This document shows, piece by piece, positions 1 through 12,595 of a stretch of DNA of 28,176 nucleotides (position 1 is the first letter of the stretch; each line of letters opens with the position of its first letter). The notes beneath the pieces are model-generated. The model was given only the letters and a program-made list of their open reading frames with translations. It was not told where the DNA came from and searched no databases. Position numbers and translations under genes: made by a program. The DNA lies in contig NW_022205099.1 of the NCBI RefSeq assembly GCF_008831285.2, positions 1 to 28,176 on the forward strand. The letters run 5' to 3'. The DNA is from Nymphaea colorata (taxonomy: Eukaryota; Streptophyta; Magnoliopsida; Nymphaeales; Nymphaeaceae).

Positions 1-1878
1 AATAAGCTGGATCTGGACATCCGCAAACTCCTGTGTTGGGATACCATTTAAAATTGCTACTCTGCATGCACAAGCACCATCAGAAATAACGGTCAAAGTA
101 AAAGTACCGGTGCCTCCGCAAAGGGTGCATATTCCATTCGGTAGGAGTATGGTGTTTGGAATGCTGCTGACGTAAAGCAAGAGTCATTAACCCAGATTTG
201 TGAGTTTTTGCAGATACAACCTCCCCAACCATCGGGCCCATTTGTAGTAGTAGTAGGACATTATGAACAACCTCCGTTCCATATGAAGCTTTATCGGGAT
301 TGCACACGCATTGTGCATGATATCTCCAACTGATAATAAAAAGGGGATTATACACTCACAGTAGCCTTTTGGGTTCCAAACGAGTTGATCAGTTTCGCAG
401 GTGCAGCTTGTATTACTGTTGAGCTTAGGATAGGTATAATCATATGGATTTGAAGCGCACTTAAAACAGCTACCATTAACAAGAATAATGTAATATGGAG
501 TAGACTAGCATGGCACACATTGGTATTGATACCAGACATCTAATGAGCTTGTACATGTACAGCCTCCATCTTTATTAAGCCCAATACTGTTGCTGGGACA
601 CGAACCACAGGAGCTATCCTCGAATCGAGTAAAATAAATACTAGCATTACACCTGCATCCTCTCACTGGATCAAGATATTTAAGCTATCCGCATTTACAG
701 ATTCCTAGATTAGGGTCCCATTCAAATCTATAAATAATTGGTTGTAGGCATTAGCATGAGTTGCTTTTAGTGGTGGACTTATATGTCAATGTAGAATTTC
801 CAATAGATCCACAAGGTATGCAAGTTCCATTAGAGAGTTTTACAATATTGCCAACATAGTAGCATGGGACACATTTGGAGCCTGCCAGACATCTGTCCCA
901 GGACACACACAGCTGCCCTTTCCATCCACTACTGCCCGGCAGGACAACTAAGACAGGTGTCTTCATAAGCAACCTCTTTGATAAATCACACTGGCACCAA
1001 CCCCCATTAGGATAAGCTACCCAGGTAAAGTTGGTCTTGCATATGCATTCAATGGTGTTACCTGTTCCAGTTCCGCCAAAGTCTGGACCTGGACAGGGGA
1101 AGCAATAGTTGTTGGCTACTTTATCTCAGAAGCTGCATTGCAAGCTTTGATCGGGTAGGTGGTGCAGCTTTGTATGATACAGTCACAACTCCTTGAGGTG
1201 GTGTTCCATCTGTATCCATATTTGCATTCACAGCTGGCTTGACTAAATGAGGAAGGAACGGTGTTCAGCACTTAAGAGCAGTTGATGCAGGATAGGTGGC
1301 TAGGCCGGCTAATCCCAGACTAAAATCGCAGATGCACTGGTAGGTAGTAAGACTAAAGATATAGTTTGGCAGGCAGTGACAACCGTCTGAAAAAGTCGTT
1401 TTAAGGGTGTAAGGTATTGTTGCGCAATAAACACAAATATTTGAATACTTCGAAAGGCCATTATTTTGACAGTTACAACAGTCTTTTTGAGCCACCGTAA
1501 AAGCAGGCATTTAACATTTTTGCAGGCATAACCATCGTAATAGCCGCAATAACTGTTGTAGCAGCTCGAAGCCTGAGTAAGCCGAGGATATGGCGTTATT
1601 TCTGAAGATGGGTCTTCTTAAATGCTCGCAGCAACTGCAGACCTTCCCCTTAGCTGTGCAGTAGGTAAGCATTGGGCTTTGAAATTTGACCAAGCGAAAC
1701 CCTTTCTGCAAGTGCACTCTTCGGAGTTTGAGGGCAGATGAGGGAGAAAGTAATCGGTATTCGGAATATTCTTACAGCTGACACACTTTTGGTTCACCGA
1801 AACTTCTCCACGTTTGCACGTATGACTGAGGCCCAAAAAGGCACACAGCAAAAGGCTGAGAAGGAACTTGATTCCCAT
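1..1878 (-). CDS. Gene A: secreted cysteine-rich repeat protein (5' part only)
   Basis: The start is the ATG at 1876-1878. It gives a basic residue, a hydrophobic core (LLSLLLCAFLGLSHT) and then a cysteine-rich mature chain beginning CKRGEVSVNQKC. Further CxxC modules follow, including the CxPC and NGTCxPCG motifs typical of this family. The gene runs off the left edge of the window. It is the duplicate of the first two thirds of gene C. The open frame breaks at least three times by single bases relative to gene C: near 1516-1524, at a C run at 935-937 (four Cs in gene C) and near 865. In-frame TAA codons, for example at 1618-1620, read as Gln. The function is unknown; a surface, matrix or granule protein is possible. 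Confidence 0.8.
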
Positions 1879-2905
1879 TTTATTAGAAAATGATATAAAA
1901 TATAAGGGACTTGTATAGGGCCAATACTAAAGCGATTTTCCCAAATTAAAAATATTAAATCTCAAATCAGACTCGACATGGCTCTATCTTTCATATTTTA
2001 GTCTTCTTAGTGGATTTTAGATTTGATCCAAGTACCTTTCTGAGATTTTTTTTGCATATACTTTAAACAGAATATAATATAAACACATTTTTGTTTATGT
2101 GCTCCAGATGATCAGCATTCCGATCACAAATATGTTCATCAAGATAAAGGGTCTTGCTAATAATTGGATGTTATATTGATCGTTCATCGTTAATTTATTA
2201 AAAAAAAATATCGACCAGAGAAGAAAATAAATAAGCTATTCATGATTATGAGGCTGCCTTGCTGTTAAATGAGGTTGGCTTTCAGATGGCCCAAAAGGAT
2301 TGCTTAATTTACTTTAAAGGCAAGCATACGGCATCTTTGGGTTTGATGCCTATGTTTTCTGGAGGTAGGTTCGGCAGACAATCAGCTTCTAAGAAAAGGT
2401 AAGCATCTTACTTTTCGATGATTGTGCTTATTTTTCATCGTACACCCGTTATTATAGCAGCTCTTTTTCTTATACGTTTCGCCCTTCCATCTACAGTTAA
2501 CATCGCGGTAGTGCATGAGCGTTCCGACACTAAAAGCCCACTCATCTTCATGACCTTTTTATAGATCCACTTGCTCAAGATACTCTAGTGTTCATTAATA
2601 TGAGTTTTTAGACGATATTGGCCTTTTAATCGCAATTTTTAAATAATAGCAAAAAAAACATCGGCCTTTGATCGCCCTTATGAATTAGTTGGACCTCTGT
2701 TCGAGTTATTTCTTTTCTTAAATAAAGGATTAAATTTTCATGAATAAGACCACAAAGTCACTCAATTTTTGTGGCATAGACCACGCTTAGAGTTTGTGAT
2801 TTAACTGAATAAAAGTCAAAGATATAATTGACGATTATCTCGACAACTTTACTCTATAAAAAGATGATTTTATGATTATAGGATGGTTTATTGATATTGG
2901 TTTGA
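1879..2905. other. Spacer between genes A and B
   Basis: I see no gene in this AT-rich kilobase. The part next to gene A is its 5' flank, with T- and A-rich runs and a conserved element at 2020-2029. Positions 2255-2530 hold a block that recurs at about 12975-13250 and, more diverged, at 8832-9090. It includes a short inverted repeat, GGCATC (2330-2335) against GATGCC (2345-2350) with a nine-base loop. The part next to 2906 is the 3' flank of gene B. Confidence 0.6.
2020..2029 (-). promoter_or_regulatory. Conserved upstream element of gene A
   Basis: GGATCAAATC on the coding strand lies 142-151 bases before the ATG of gene A. The same ten bases occur at nearly the same distance before genes B, C and D, while the surrounding sequence differs between the A/C and B/D pairs. 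It could be a shared transcription signal, or simply retained homology. Confidence 0.4.
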
Positions 2906-5900
2906 TCAAAGGAGCCCTGTGATGTAGCAGCGGAGTCTGAGTCCATCCCAGGTGTAGCCAGGATCGCAGGAGCACATATATCCCTTTATCCGATTGTAGT
3001 TCGTGAAGGTTCCGTTGAGAAGAGCGCGAACAGTTGTGCCTTTGGTGAGGCCAGAAGCTCCCATAGTGTTTGTGACTGCGCTTCCGGATGGGCACTTCAT
3101 ACAGCTTGAGCTGGTTACCGTGCAGGTCGAATTAAGGACGCAGGAAAGAGTCATCACGTCCCAGAAGTAGCCAGAAACGCATGCGCAGGCTAAGCTACTT
3201 CCTCCGCCGGCCACAGAGTTCGGAATATCGATAGTGCCGCACTGAGTGCATAGACCAGTGACGGGACTCCAGATGAAGTTTGTCTGACACTGGCATTCGT
3301 AAGGAGAGTAGGAGACTGAGCCGTTGGGACAGCTGGAGCAGGTGAAGTTGGGGAGGATGACGCTGTTGGGGGACAAGTGCAGACGTTGCATACCGGGTCA
3401 AAGATCAGTCCCGTGCCCTTGCAGTTGCACTTATCCGCGATGCTGGGAGTTACGTCTCCGTACTGTATGGTGGCGCAGCCTACGCACTGCATGGTTCCTT
3501 TGCTTCCCACAATATTGTGAGAAGGGTTAACACACCCACAGGTATTCTTGGTGCTATTCCAGACCAGCTTTCCGTTGCAGACGCAGTAGGAGAGGTCGGC
3601 AGAACCCCCAGCAACTGTGGCAGATGGCGTACACTAGAAACACTTTGCGGCAGCTCCTGATCCTACGATAATATTGTTAGTGGCGTTTCCGCAACCACAT
3701 GAACGGGTAAAGCTGCTCCAAATAAGACTAGTAGAGACACAGGCGCATGAATTTATAGTTGCCTTACCTGTAGTGAAGCCTGTCGCATTTACACAGCTAA
3801 AGCAGATGTAGGAGGAGCCTAAGGGGAGAATAGCGCGTCAGCACCGCAATCGCAGTATCCGGCTGAGTTCCAGGTTGCGCTGGCTATAACGCAGGTGCAC
3901 GAGTCGTTAGTAGTGCTGACGATCTTGGAGAGTGTGTAGGTGTTGTTTGCACCGCAGGTGATGCAGGAGCCGTTAGCCAATATAACTTGAGTCGGGAAGT
4001 AGTTGCAGAGTGCACAGATTTCATCTTTCCAAAAAAATGTTGGCTTGCAAATGCAATCACCGTTGCCATCGCCTCCAACAGAGTTAGTGGGGCAATCATA
4101 ACACTAGTTAGTTCCTGTGGTGTACGCAAGAACAAAGTCGCAGATGACGCAGAAACCCTTAGTTGACCAGGAAGCGATGGGTCTATACACGTACAGCTGT
4201 TGTTTAGATTGTCCACGTTCTTAGAAACACTGTACGTACCGGGTTTCCCGCACTCAATGCAGGTGCCATTGGCCATAATACCATTCCTGTAGACTATTGC
4301 AAGGGACACAGCTCGGAGTTTGCTGCCACCAATTCCATACTTGGGATCCAGGACAAATGCAGCCTCCTGTATTGTCGCCTCCGAGGGAATTGCTGGGGCA
4401 AGGTATACAGAAGCTGCCCAAAGATATGAAGTACGAAGTGCTGAGATTGCAGTTGACGCAGAACCCTCGGTTGTACCAAAAATAGCTGGAGTTTACGCAG
4501 GCGCAGCTGATGTTATTGCCCACAACTTTCAAAGTAGTGTTCGTGCCGCCTTTACCGCACGTCATGCAAGTACCGTTTTCGGGAGTCACCACGTTGGCGA
4601 AGATGTTGCAGGGCACACAACTGTTGTTTAACCACAAAAGTTTTATTTGCAAGTGCATTTCCAGTTTCCATCGCCTCCTACAGAGTTGATTGGACAGATA
4701 ATACACTTTCCTCCAAATATGTATGAGTCTTCAAGTCACAAGAGATGCAGAATCCTTCAGGGACCCAGATGAGATCGGCGCTTATGCAATTGCAGCTGTC
4801 GTTAGACGAACTTACCACCTTGGTCGTTGTATTGGTGCCAGTAGTTCCGCAAGCAAGGCAAGTGGTTTTGCCTAAGAGCACATAGTTGCTTAATCCGATA
4901 CAAGGCACACAAGTATTGGCCTGCCAAACATTCGGCTATTTGCACACGCAACCTCCTTGACCGTCTCCTCGAATGGTTGTGGCATTGGGACATTCGATAC
5001 AATTATCATTTACTGTGTATGCCTTCGTGAGGTCACAGACACAGTTCCAGAAATTACCATTAGCACCTAGAGGACTTATGCTATTGTAAGTTATTGGACA
5101 CCTACATCCGAAAAGGACTGGATCCCAAACAAGCCAATCTGCAGAGCATACGCATGAAGTACTATTTGCTCTTTAAAATTTTGTATTACTAAGCCCAACT
5201 GAGCACGTGTAGCATGAACCATTACTCGCAAGTACACCGTTCTAAATATCGATGCAAGGGGCACATAAACTCGTTCTATACTGCCATAGATATCCTAAAC
5301 CGCAAGTACACTGACCACCTCCGGCACCTCCGAGAGCATTGCTAGGACATGTTTTGCATTTGCCTCCATCAGTATAGTCGAAAAAACCTTTTTTTAGATC
5401 ACACAGGCATTTTAAATAATCTTTTTCTAAGGTAGGATATGAGTAAACTTAAGCAGGATTAGTGCACTCACAGTATCCTTTAGGGTTCCAACTCATACCA
5501 TTTTCAACACACATGCAAGAATTAGCTGTAGCCCTGAAATACCCTGTTGTTCTGTGAGATCTACCACAAGTAAAGCATTTGCCGTTCAACTCAAACGAAT
5601 GCACAGATTCGTTGCACGGTATACATTTACCATTAGACCATTCGAATAGCCCGATGCATAGGCATTAACCAAACCCATCAGGCCCACTTGCAATTGCCGG
5701 TGGGCAAACCGCACAGCCAGTTTCTGAGTTATAGGCCTTAGTATAATCGCACACGCATTGAGTAGGGGATAATCTAAGGACAAAAAGCTAGGCACAATCA
5801 CACACTCCAGTGCTTTTATTGAATTTGAGGAAATAACCCTGACATCCGCATACGTTATCCATCGCTTTTACCTCATTAGTAGTATAACTTCCATTAGTCC

Positions 5901-7602
5901 CGCAAGTTATGCAAGTTCCGTTGTCAAGTTCTACAGTGTTCCACATGTAGTTGCATGATACACAGGCGGGTTCTTTCCAGATTTGCATCCCTGGGCATGT
6001 ACATTTGCCCTTTCCATCTCCTTTTGATCCTGATGGACACAAAATGCATGACCTCCCCCTTTGGTAAGCTTTTGAGTAGTCGCATATGCATTTTCCCCCG
6101 TATGCGGAGAGTTTCCAGATGAAGTTAGACTGACACCCGCACGTTCTTGCTGATCTGGCAATTCCAGTGCCGGCTAGCAAAGGGCACGTGAAACAGTTTC
6201 CGTTGGCAAGCTTTAGCTGGTTGGCCGGGTTGCAGACTTGGGCTGTACAACTGGAAGTGGCGCAGTCGCAGGAATTTGAAGTTTAGTTCCATTTATACCC
6301 ATCGATGCATTGACAAGTATATCGAGAGTAGCCTTTGACTGTATTGGGTATGTTGGAGCAGTTTATGCACGGAAAAGTAGACCCTCCGATGTAACCTGCT
6401 ACGTAGTCACATTCACAACTGAATGTATCTGCATTCCAGAAATATTAGGGTGGGCAATCACAACCATTGACTGTGCCTGTCCCTAAAGTGAGCATTATGT
6501 ATGGGCAATAGACACAGGTCATAAAACTTAGATGAAATTAGGCTCCTATGCAAGAGAAACCCAGATTGTATCCCGGCGGTGGGATTGAAGGGCTATATAT
6601 TTTGCCTCCTTCTGAATACACATATGCGTCAACACATCCCAAGGGTGCTCCGGCGAAAATAGCTACTCTTAAAGTGGTATTGGATCGGCATATGCCGTTA
6701 CTTCCCAGCGTCGTAATGGAGTTGAAAGCGAATTCTTTAGACACACACAAGGCTGGATAAAGCGGATAATAATGATAATCGTAGTCGCATCGCGAACAAG
6801 TTTGTTCAAAGCATCTAGGCGAGCAGGTTCCATTTGCCTCGAGACGAGATGGCCATACACAAAAGCACCCGCCCAAGTAAAATTTTAATCCAGTTTAGCA
6901 CCCTTAATAGTTAGTAACGTTAGAACGGTAGATACTTGTCAGCAACCAGCAGCCAACATCGTTCCATCCATCAAACCATTTTTTAAAATGGCCATAGCAA
7001 TACTTGCACTACTATTATAACTGCCCAAGCGTAGAGCAAGGAAGGCAGGTGCCAGTGGAATTATCAATATAATTTGTGCCTACTGCACACATGCAGTAGG
7101 GGGCTTGCCAAAAGAATCCAGGCTGGCAATTGCAGGTTAATCCATCGGATGAACCTGCTCCATATGGTGTTACCCGGCAGTTAACACAAATAAGTCGATC
7201 ACCTTAAGCAGTCTTGAAAGCGGCATTGTAAACAGCATACTTATAAGATATATACCCAGCTGCTGCGTCGCAGGTTACTTATGTAATTGGGGATTGGGTC
7301 ATCCTTGGGGTTGTAGTTACTTAGTTTAAGTCATCTTCATCCTGAATTTACTGAGTTTGGCCTTTGTCTTCTGACGAGTGGGAGATGAGAAGGCACTAAC
7401 CTTTTGACTTGGACCATGCAAAGCCTTCTTTACAGTTGCATTATTCGGAACTTAATGATAGATGCAGAAGGCTTTATTTTGTGTTTGGGATATCTCTGCA
7501 ACTGACACAGGTGCTATTGACTTTGATTTCTCCTCGTTTGCAGTTTTGACTAAGAGCCAAAAAGGAACACAGCAAGAGAATGATCACGAACTTGATTCCC
7601 AT
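2906..7602 (-). CDS. Gene B: secreted cysteine-rich repeat protein, about 1,565 aa
   Basis: The start is the ATG at 7600-7602, giving a signal peptide (MGIKFVIILLLCSFLALS) followed by NCKRGEIKVNSTC. The stop is TGA at 2906-2908, after RLRCYITGLL. The chain is built of modules of about 100 residues: a CDxxKAY segment, CxxCPxNSxGGDGxGxCxC, a W, then CVPC, NGTCxxCG and a closing Cx(C)xxxLxWxxxGyC. A low-repeat segment at about 6538-6876 interrupts the modules near the N-terminus. There is no hydrophobic C-terminus, so the protein is probably released rather than GPI-anchored. In-frame TAA and TAG read as Gln. Several single-base breaks are visible, for example near 3365-3372, 3823-3835, 4165, 4270-4290 and 4636-4645; some are absent from the duplicate gene D. 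The role is unknown. Confidence 0.85.
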
Positions 7603-8592
7603 TTTGTTAGAAAATGAAATAAATAATAAAGGACTTTATGGATGGTGGACAATTAGTTCATTTTCCAATTTAAAAGTAAAAATCTCAAACTAGACTCAAA
7701 ATGGTTTAATGTTTCGCTTTTTGGTCCTCTTAATGCATTTTCGATTTGATCCGAGCCCCTTTGTGGGATTTTTCCAGGATGTAAATTAAATAGGAAATAT
7801 AATATGGTTACATTTTTCTTTTAAGTGTTGCAGAAGCCAGCCGTCTGAGCTTAAGCATCTTCGTCAAAACAGTGGATTCTTAATTTTGTTGTGTGAGACT
7901 TATTCATCGTTATTTCATAAAATAAAAAAAGAAATAATCGAACAGAAGAAAATAATAATAAAACGATTACTGGTTCATAGGAATATTTTGCTTTTGGTTG
8001 AGATGGGCGCTAAAATAGCCAAGAAACCATGAGCTAATTTATTTAAAGGTGCAAACAAGCCATCTCTTTTAATATCCCAATGTCTTCTGCAGGTAGGCAG
8101 GAAAGTAGCTTCGAATGAAAGCGAATTTATGTTTTACTCATCGATGCAAATCCTCATTTTTATCACATTTACGATTTCATATCTTGCACATTTGCATCTT
8201 TTATCTCCATCCTCCATACATCGTAGGGGTAAAAATATTAGAAGCATGTGAATTATCATGAGCTTTCATCGATAAAGTTTTTTCAAATGCTCCACGTTAC
8301 TCATTCGATGTTTATCGGATGAACCTTGTTTTTATTAATGGCTTTTTTAATCAAAAATAAGAAAAATTGTATTTGAAGCTCTGGCCATCTGCATGTATAA
8401 GCTGACTTCACTCAGTAAGTTCATGAACACGTTTAAGTAAAGAGTTATGAGCCTTTATGAATTTAATAGCTGAGACTTATTGATGAAAATCCTGATTAGA
8501 ATATCAACCAATACAAAATATAGCAAATATGGCTTTTGCAAAGATAAAAAAGGTTATTTGATGGCAAGAGGGATAGATATATTGTCTTTAGA
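7603..8592. other. 5' flank of gene B and 3' flank of a truncated gene
   Basis: AT-rich spacer, duplicated at 18325-19315. It holds the conserved element at 7743-7752. A region at about 7980-8200 faintly resembles the conserved block of the other spacers (TTTAAAGG, then a GCAGGTAGGCAGG stretch). An open frame at about 8345-8537 is kept in both duplicate copies but has no ATG at its start and matches nothing I know, so I do not call it a gene. Confidence 0.55.
7743..7752 (-). promoter_or_regulatory. Conserved upstream element of gene B
   Basis: GGATCAAATC on the coding strand, 141-150 bases before the ATG of gene B. It has the same sequence and spacing as upstream of genes A, C and D. Confidence 0.4.
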
Positions 8593-8831
8593 TCTATTGA
8601 TTGTTAATTTTCCATCTCAATCTTCGAAGCTGGCAGACAAACAATCATAAACATCCCTGTAGATGTTAGAACTCCTATTCGAAGTGGTTTATTGAGGAAC
8701 CGTATCTTAGTTGCTTAGAATAGGCTGAGCTAAGGCTGACTAGCTTGCAGCAGGTTGCGGACTACGTTCCTAGGGTTCTTTTATCTTATCACCGTCACTA
8801 TTGCGAAGATTGCCGTCGCCAGAATTAATGG
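8593..8831 (-). pseudogene. Truncated 3' fragment of the four-helix membrane protein gene
   Basis: This fragment matches the last 80 or so codons of the gene at 19316-19969 and ends abruptly at about 8831, where the homology of the 10.7 kb duplication ends. It lacks the promoter, the start and the first three membrane helices. It has real lesions: a CGA codon of the intact gene (19340-19342) is TGA here (8617-8619), four bases (GGTT) present near 19481 are missing, and the original TGA stop is lost. The rest of the sequence aligns closely. It is a breakpoint relic, not an expressed gene. Confidence 0.88.
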
Positions 8832-9333
8832 CTGCCTTGCTGTTAAATGATGTTGACGTTTAGGTGACCCAAAAATCATTGTTTGATTCACTTTAAAGGC
8901 AAATATATAACATCCTTGGGTCCGATGACTATGTTTTCTTAATCTTGGTAGGCAAGCCATCAGCTTCTAAGTAAAGAGAAGAGATCAACCAACATCTTAC
9001 TTCTCGATGATTGTGCTAATATTTTATCGTGTGCCCACTAGTTAACGCTGCTCCATTTTATCTCTCATGTCTGCCTTCCATCCTCTTACAGTGAACCTAC
9101 CAACAGCCCATATGGGCGTCCTACCATTAAAAAACTGCATTATAGCTACTGCTCAAGGGGGCTTATAAAAACGCTATTAATGCCAAGGTAAGGATAGAAG
9201 AGCCTGGTATAATGAAATAGAGTTATTCATCTTCTCTCAAGGAAAGAAAATCCCTATCTGTATGTAGTAATTCAAATCCTGCATATAGGTATTATGGGAT
9301 AAGATGATATAATAGGTGATTGATGATGATGGA
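8832..9333. other. 3' flank of gene C with a conserved spacer block
   Basis: No gene seen. From the breakpoint on, the sequence is a diverged relative of the spacer blocks at 2255-2530 and 12975-13250 (shared CTGCCTTGCTGTTAAATGA, CTTTAAAGGCAA and CGATGATTGTGCT stretches). The part near 9316 is the immediate 3' flank of gene C. Confidence 0.55.
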
Positions 9334-12300
9334 TCATTTGAGTCCTGTGGTGTAGCAGCGAAGTCGGTATGCGTCCCAAGTGTATCCAGTTGCGCAGGGA
9401 CACATGTATCCTTTGATCAGGTTGTAGTTGGTGAAGGTTCCGTTGAGCATGGCCTGCACAGATACTCCTCCTGTCAGCCCAACTGTTGCTGTAGCAGTGT
9501 TAATCGTTGCGCTTCCCTCAGTACACTTCATAGAACTGGGACTCAGGACTGCATAGTCTGAAGCAGGGACACAGGTGGCCGTCATCACGTCCCAGATAGT
9601 CCATAAATACAACACAAGCGAAGGGTGTTCCGCCGCTGGCGAGGGAGTTCGGGATGCAGCAGTACCACACTGAATGCATTTTCCTGTCTGAGGACTCCAA
9701 ATGAAGTGGGAGCACACTGGCACTCGTAGGGGGAGAAGTAGGCCGCTGTGAAGACGAAGGGATTGGCGTTACGTTCGGACAGGGGAGACAAGTGAAGGAG
9801 GGAAGGATGACGCTGTTGACTGGACAGACGCAGCAGGTGCAGGTGGGGTTATAGATGAGTCCGGTGCCCAGACAGTTGCAAGTCGCGGAGAAGTTGGCAG
9901 TCGTGGCTCCATACTGGATGCTGGTGCAATCAATGCAGACCATCGAGCTCTTGCTTCCAATTACAGTTAGGGCAGCGTTGGTGCACCCACAGGTAAGAGT
10001 GGCGCTGTTCCAGACTAGCTTTCCATACACACGCAGGCAGTCTTATCTGCGGATGCCCCATCCACTGTAGCTGAAGGCTTGCACTCAAAGCATTTGGCAG
10101 CAGATCCAGTTCCGATGATGATCATGTTGGGGTTGCTTCCGCAGCCGCAGGACTTCGTGGTGAGGTTCCAGGTGAGACTTGTGGAGACGCACGTGCAGGC
10201 CGATATGCTGGCCTTGGCACTCGTGAAGGCAGCGGCGTTCAAGCAGGCGAAGCAAGTGATCGAACCGCCGGCTGGAATCAGCGCGGCCTTGGTCCCGCAG
10301 TCGCAGTAGCCAGCTGCGTTCCAGGTGAGTGAAGACAAGACACAGGTGCAGGAGTTGTTGAGAGTGTTGACAATCTTCGTCGCTGTATAGGTGTCGCATC
10401 TCCGCAGGTCAAGCAGTCTCCATTCATTAAGACAATCATGTTGTTGACAATCTTGCAGGAGACGCATTAAATATCCTGCCAAGAGAATCCAGCGCTACAC
10501 AAGCATCCTCCTTTTCCATCGCCTCCAGTGTAGTGCTCGGACATAGGATACAGGTCGAATCAAAAATGTAGCTTTTGTACAAGTCGCAAGTACAACCGCC
10601 TTTTTGGTCTCCCACAGAGTTTCTTGGGCACAGATTGCAGGTAGTGCCACTTAGATAAGACTTTTTAAAGTCGCAGTAGCACAGGAGCGTTGAGGCATTT
10701 ATCGAATAAGCTGGATCTAGACATCCGCAAACTCCCGTGTTGGGATACCATTTAAAATTGCTACTCTGACATGCACAAGCACCATCAGAAATAACGGTCG
10801 AAGTAAAAGTACCGGTGCCTCCGCAAAGGGTGCATATTCCATTCGGTAGGAGTATGGTGTTTGGAATGCTGCTGCACAGGAAGCAAGAGTCATTAACCCA
10901 GACTTGTGAGTTTTTGCAGATACAACCTCCCCAACCATCGGGCCCATTGGTAGTAGTAGTAGGGCATTATGAGCAACCTCCGTTCCATATGAAAGCTTTA
11001 TCGGGATTGCACAGACAACTCCCAAAATACGCATAGCTGACAATATAGAGGGGATTTTACACTCACAGTAGCCATTTGGGTTCCAAACTAGTTGATCATT
11101 TACACAGGTGCATGTATTATTGTCCACCTTCGAATAGGTATACTTCTAGTTGTTTGGCAGTTATAACAGCTACCATTAGCAGTAATAATGTAATATGGAG
11201 TAGACTAGCATGGCACACATTGGTATTCATACCATGTATGTAATGGGCTTGCACATATGCAATCTCCATAATATTGATCCCAATACTGTTGCTTGGGCAC
11301 ACACCACAGGTTGTACCTGGACCTTTGTAAGAAATACTAAGATTACATCTGCATCCATCCTTTGATCGTAATATTGAAGCTAAGTGCATTTACAGTCTCC
11401 TATATCAGGGTAAATGTAAGAAGATATTAGAATTAATATGGAGATTTGCATCGGCATACGTTGCTTTTAAAGGTGGGTTTAGTTGTCAATGTAGAATTTC
11501 CAGTAGACCCACAAGGTACGCATGTTCCATTAGAAGTTTTATAATTTTTCATCATAGTAGCATGGAACACAATTTGGAGCCTGCCAGATATCTGTCCCAG
11601 GACACACACAGCCGCCCTTTCCATCCGACACTGCCCCAACAGGACAAGTAAGACAGCTGTATTCATAAGCAAACCTCTTTGATAAATCACACTGGCACCG
11701 ACCCCCATTAGGATAAGCTACCCAGGTAAAGTTGGTCTTGCATATGCATTCAATGGTGTTACCTGTTCCAGTTCCGCCAAAGTCTGGACCTGGACAGGGG
11801 AAGCAATAGTAGTTGGCTAGCTTTATCTCAGAAGCTGGATTGCAAGCATTGATCGTGTAATTATCGCATCTCCATATGGCGCAGTCGCAGCTCCTTGAGG
11901 TGGTGTTCCATGAGTAATCACGTTTGCATTCACAACTGGCTTTACTAGTTGAGGAAGGAACAGTGTTCGGCAGTTGAGAGCAATTGATGCAGGGATAGAT
12001 TGCTAGGCCGACTAATCCCACACTAAAATCGCAGATGCACTGGTAGGTAGAAGGACTAAAGATATAGTTTGGCTGGCAGTGGCAACCGTCTGAAAAATTC
12101 GCTTTAACGCTGTAAGGTATTCCAGGACAGTAAACACAAGTATTTGGATAAATAGATTAATTTCGAAAGACCATTAATTCGACAGTTACAACACTCGTTA
12201 TAAACCCACCAACCTGTCATTTAACATCTTCTACAGGCATAGCCATCGTGATAGGAGCAATAACCGTTGATATAGTAGCAGAACTAAGTCTGAGTAAGCC

Positions 12301-12595
12301 GAGGATATGGCGTTATTTCTGATGATGGGTCTTCTTAAATGCTCGCAGCAACTGCAGACATTCCCCTTAGCTGTGCAGTCGGCAAGCATTGAGCTTTGAA
12401 ATTTGACCAAGCGAAACCCTGTCTGCAAGTGCACTCTTCAGAGTTTGAGGGTAGATGAGGGAGCGAGTAGTCGGTATTTGGAATATTTTTGCAGCTGACG
12501 CACTTTTGGTTCACTGAAACTTCTCCACGTTTGCACGTATGACTGAGGCCCAAAAAGGCACACAGCAAGAGGCTGAGAAGGAGCTGGATTCTCAT
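9334..12595 (-). CDS. Gene C: secreted cysteine-rich repeat protein, about 1,085 aa
   Basis: The start is the ATG at 12593-12595 (MRIQLLLSLLLCAFLGLSHT, a signal peptide). The stop is TGA at 9334-9336, after RLRCYTTGLK. It is shorter than genes B and D but has the same module type: NCSxxPNTV, CxxCPxGxxGDGxGxCxCPG, W, CVPC and NGTCxPCG. Its C-terminal quarter is a diverged paralogue of the ends of B and D (YTWDAYRLRC here, YTWDGLRLRC there). An in-frame TAA joins the YACRRC segment to MTGWWVYNECC, where gene A has a one-base break. Gene C has its own breaks: ten extra bases near 12150-12165 and two missing bases near 11537-11545. With these closed the whole length reads through. No membrane anchor is visible and the function is unknown. 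Confidence 0.83.

Larger units (their letters stand above)
1..8831. repeat. Tandem segmental duplication, copy 1
   Basis: This stretch is nearly identical, base for base, to 10705-19558, with small indels moving the offset from about 10704 to 10727. It holds most of gene A, all of gene B, their spacers and the 3' end of a four-helix membrane protein gene. The left end lies outside the window. The right end is sharp: homology to copy 2 stops at about 8831, where copy 2 continues through the intact membrane protein gene. Coding and non-coding parts are both well conserved, which indicates a recent duplication. Confidence 0.93.

Noticed and set aside
1-1878. Calling genes A, B and C pseudogenes because of their frame breaks
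   Set aside because: Breaks are mostly single bases, often in homopolymers, differ between near-identical copies, and also affect the unrelated esterase and kinase genes. The domain pattern is otherwise intact, so sequence error is the simpler explanation.
2330-2350. GGCATC/GATGCC inverted repeat as a terminator or stable RNA
   Set aside because: The stem is only six pairs, is not kept in the diverged block at 8832-9090, and lies about 560 bases beyond the gene B stop.
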